DNA from: an uncultured Acidimicrobium sp.
GTDB taxonomy: Bacteria > Actinomycetota > Acidimicrobiia > Acidimicrobiales > Ilumatobacteraceae
DNA length: 5,126 bases
Reading direction: 5' to 3'
Assembly (NCBI GenBank): GCA_903853285.1
Contig: CAINTF010000277.1
Coordinates: 1-5,126, forward strand
Notes under the pieces: model-generated
Seen by the model: the letters and a program-made list of their open reading frames with translations, nothing else
The model's database searches: none
What the model was told of the DNA's origin: nothing
Translations under genes and position numbers: made by a program
Shown: positions 4,796 through 5,126 of the stretch, one piece after another
Numbering within the stretch: position 1 is the stretch's first letter
How the letters are laid out: every line of letters starts with the position of its first letter

Positions 4796-5126
4796 TGATT
4801 GCTGTAGTTACTTCGAACATCGCATGGATTATTTTGGTAATCGCGCTCGGCGGTTGGATTGTCTACGGACTCACCAACATTCGTCGTAGTCGTGCCGAAA
4901 TTGGTTCCGAAATTACGCTCGCAGCAAACCGCAAGCAGTATTACGACGACGAGATTCTTGAAGGAAAGAAAATCGAACGTACTCAGTTGATCGGTCTTTT
5001 GTTTCTTGCCGTTATCACCATTAGCTTGCCGCTGTATTGGATTCTTGAGCCAGGTCGTGAAGCTGGTGCGGTCAAACAATGGGATCATGAATTCGAACAT
5101 TGGGGTAGCAAGTTGTTTGCTGTAAC
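4795..5126 (+). CDS. N-terminus of a membrane protein, probably an anchored cytochrome c (cut by window end)
   Basis: The frame is open from ATG 4795 to the right edge, giving 110 complete codons. The ATG shares its A with the Rieske stop and has an excellent AGGAGG. Two hydrophobic segments are visible, at about 9-25 (IAWIILVIALGGWIVYG) and 67-85 (LIGLLFLAVITISLPLYWI). They are separated by a charged cytoplasmic-looking loop (RRSRAEIGSEI through GKKIERTQ). After helix 2 comes LEPGREAGAVKQWDHEFEHWGSKLFAV in outline (positions 5045-5124). Its ending, a helix leading into GxxLF, resembles the stretch just before CXXCH in class I cytochromes c (compare GAAVFGSCAGCH in the divergent cytochrome). 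The heme motif would lie just beyond the window, so the cytochrome call is inference from this resemblance and the operon position. A two-helix subunit II-like protein of an oxidase is an alternative. Confidence 0.6.
   Translation, partial: MIAVVTSNIAWIILVIALGGWIVYGLTNIRRSRAEIGSEITLAANRKQYYDDEILEGKKIERTQLIGLLFLAVITISLPLYWILEPGREAGAVKQWDHEFEHWGSKLFAV

Noticed and set aside
1..5126. Mobile elements, CRISPR arrays, tRNA or rRNA genes
   Set aside because: I saw no transposase-like product, no regularly spaced repeats, and no tRNA- or rRNA-like segments. Nearly all of the window is explained by the listed genes.

Overview
The window carries a quinol:cytochrome c oxidoreductase (bc/b6f-type) gene cluster from a bacterium. 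My best guess is a moderate-GC planktonic actinobacterium of the Acidimicrobiia (Ilumatobacter/acIV-like). That guess rests on remembered gene content and on the split cytochrome b combined with membrane-anchored monoheme cytochromes c; no search was run, so taxonomy is an inference.

Layout: (1) 3-401 (+) is the 3' end of an unrecognised gene. (2) 401-430 is a terminator hairpin that reads best for the minus strand. (3) 448-1248 (-) encodes a membrane-anchored monoheme cytochrome c with a long cytoplasmic N-terminal tail. (4) 1249-1489 is a divergent control region. Its two flanks carry the same promoter-proximal module in opposite orientations, one copy facing each transcription unit. (5) 1490-5126 (+) is a tight operon: an unrecognised three-helix membrane protein, a dicluster 2[4Fe-4S] ferredoxin, a cytochrome b6-like subunit, a subunit IV-like cytochrome b C-terminal half, a two-helix Rieske protein, and the N-terminus of another membrane protein that is probably a second anchored cytochrome c. 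The junctions are overlaps or short gaps.

Function: the b6-like protein, the subunit IV-like protein and the Rieske protein form the core that oxidises quinol (probably menaquinol) on the outer face of the membrane. Electrons pass to the anchored cytochromes c and presumably on to a terminal oxidase outside the window. The b6-like protein has all four heme b histidines with b6f-type 14/15 spacing. It also has the cysteine that in b6f and Bacillus-type complexes holds the extra heme c_i (c_n) on the cytoplasmic side.

Three points stand out. A cytoplasmic ferredoxin and an unknown membrane protein are co-transcribed directly ahead of this heme c_i-type cytochrome b. A short peptide, TEIPEHLLKR, opens both the divergent cytochrome c and the subunit IV-like protein and recurs in degenerate form in the latter. 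The two divergent promoters share a three-block module. No mobile element, CRISPR array, tRNA or rRNA was seen.
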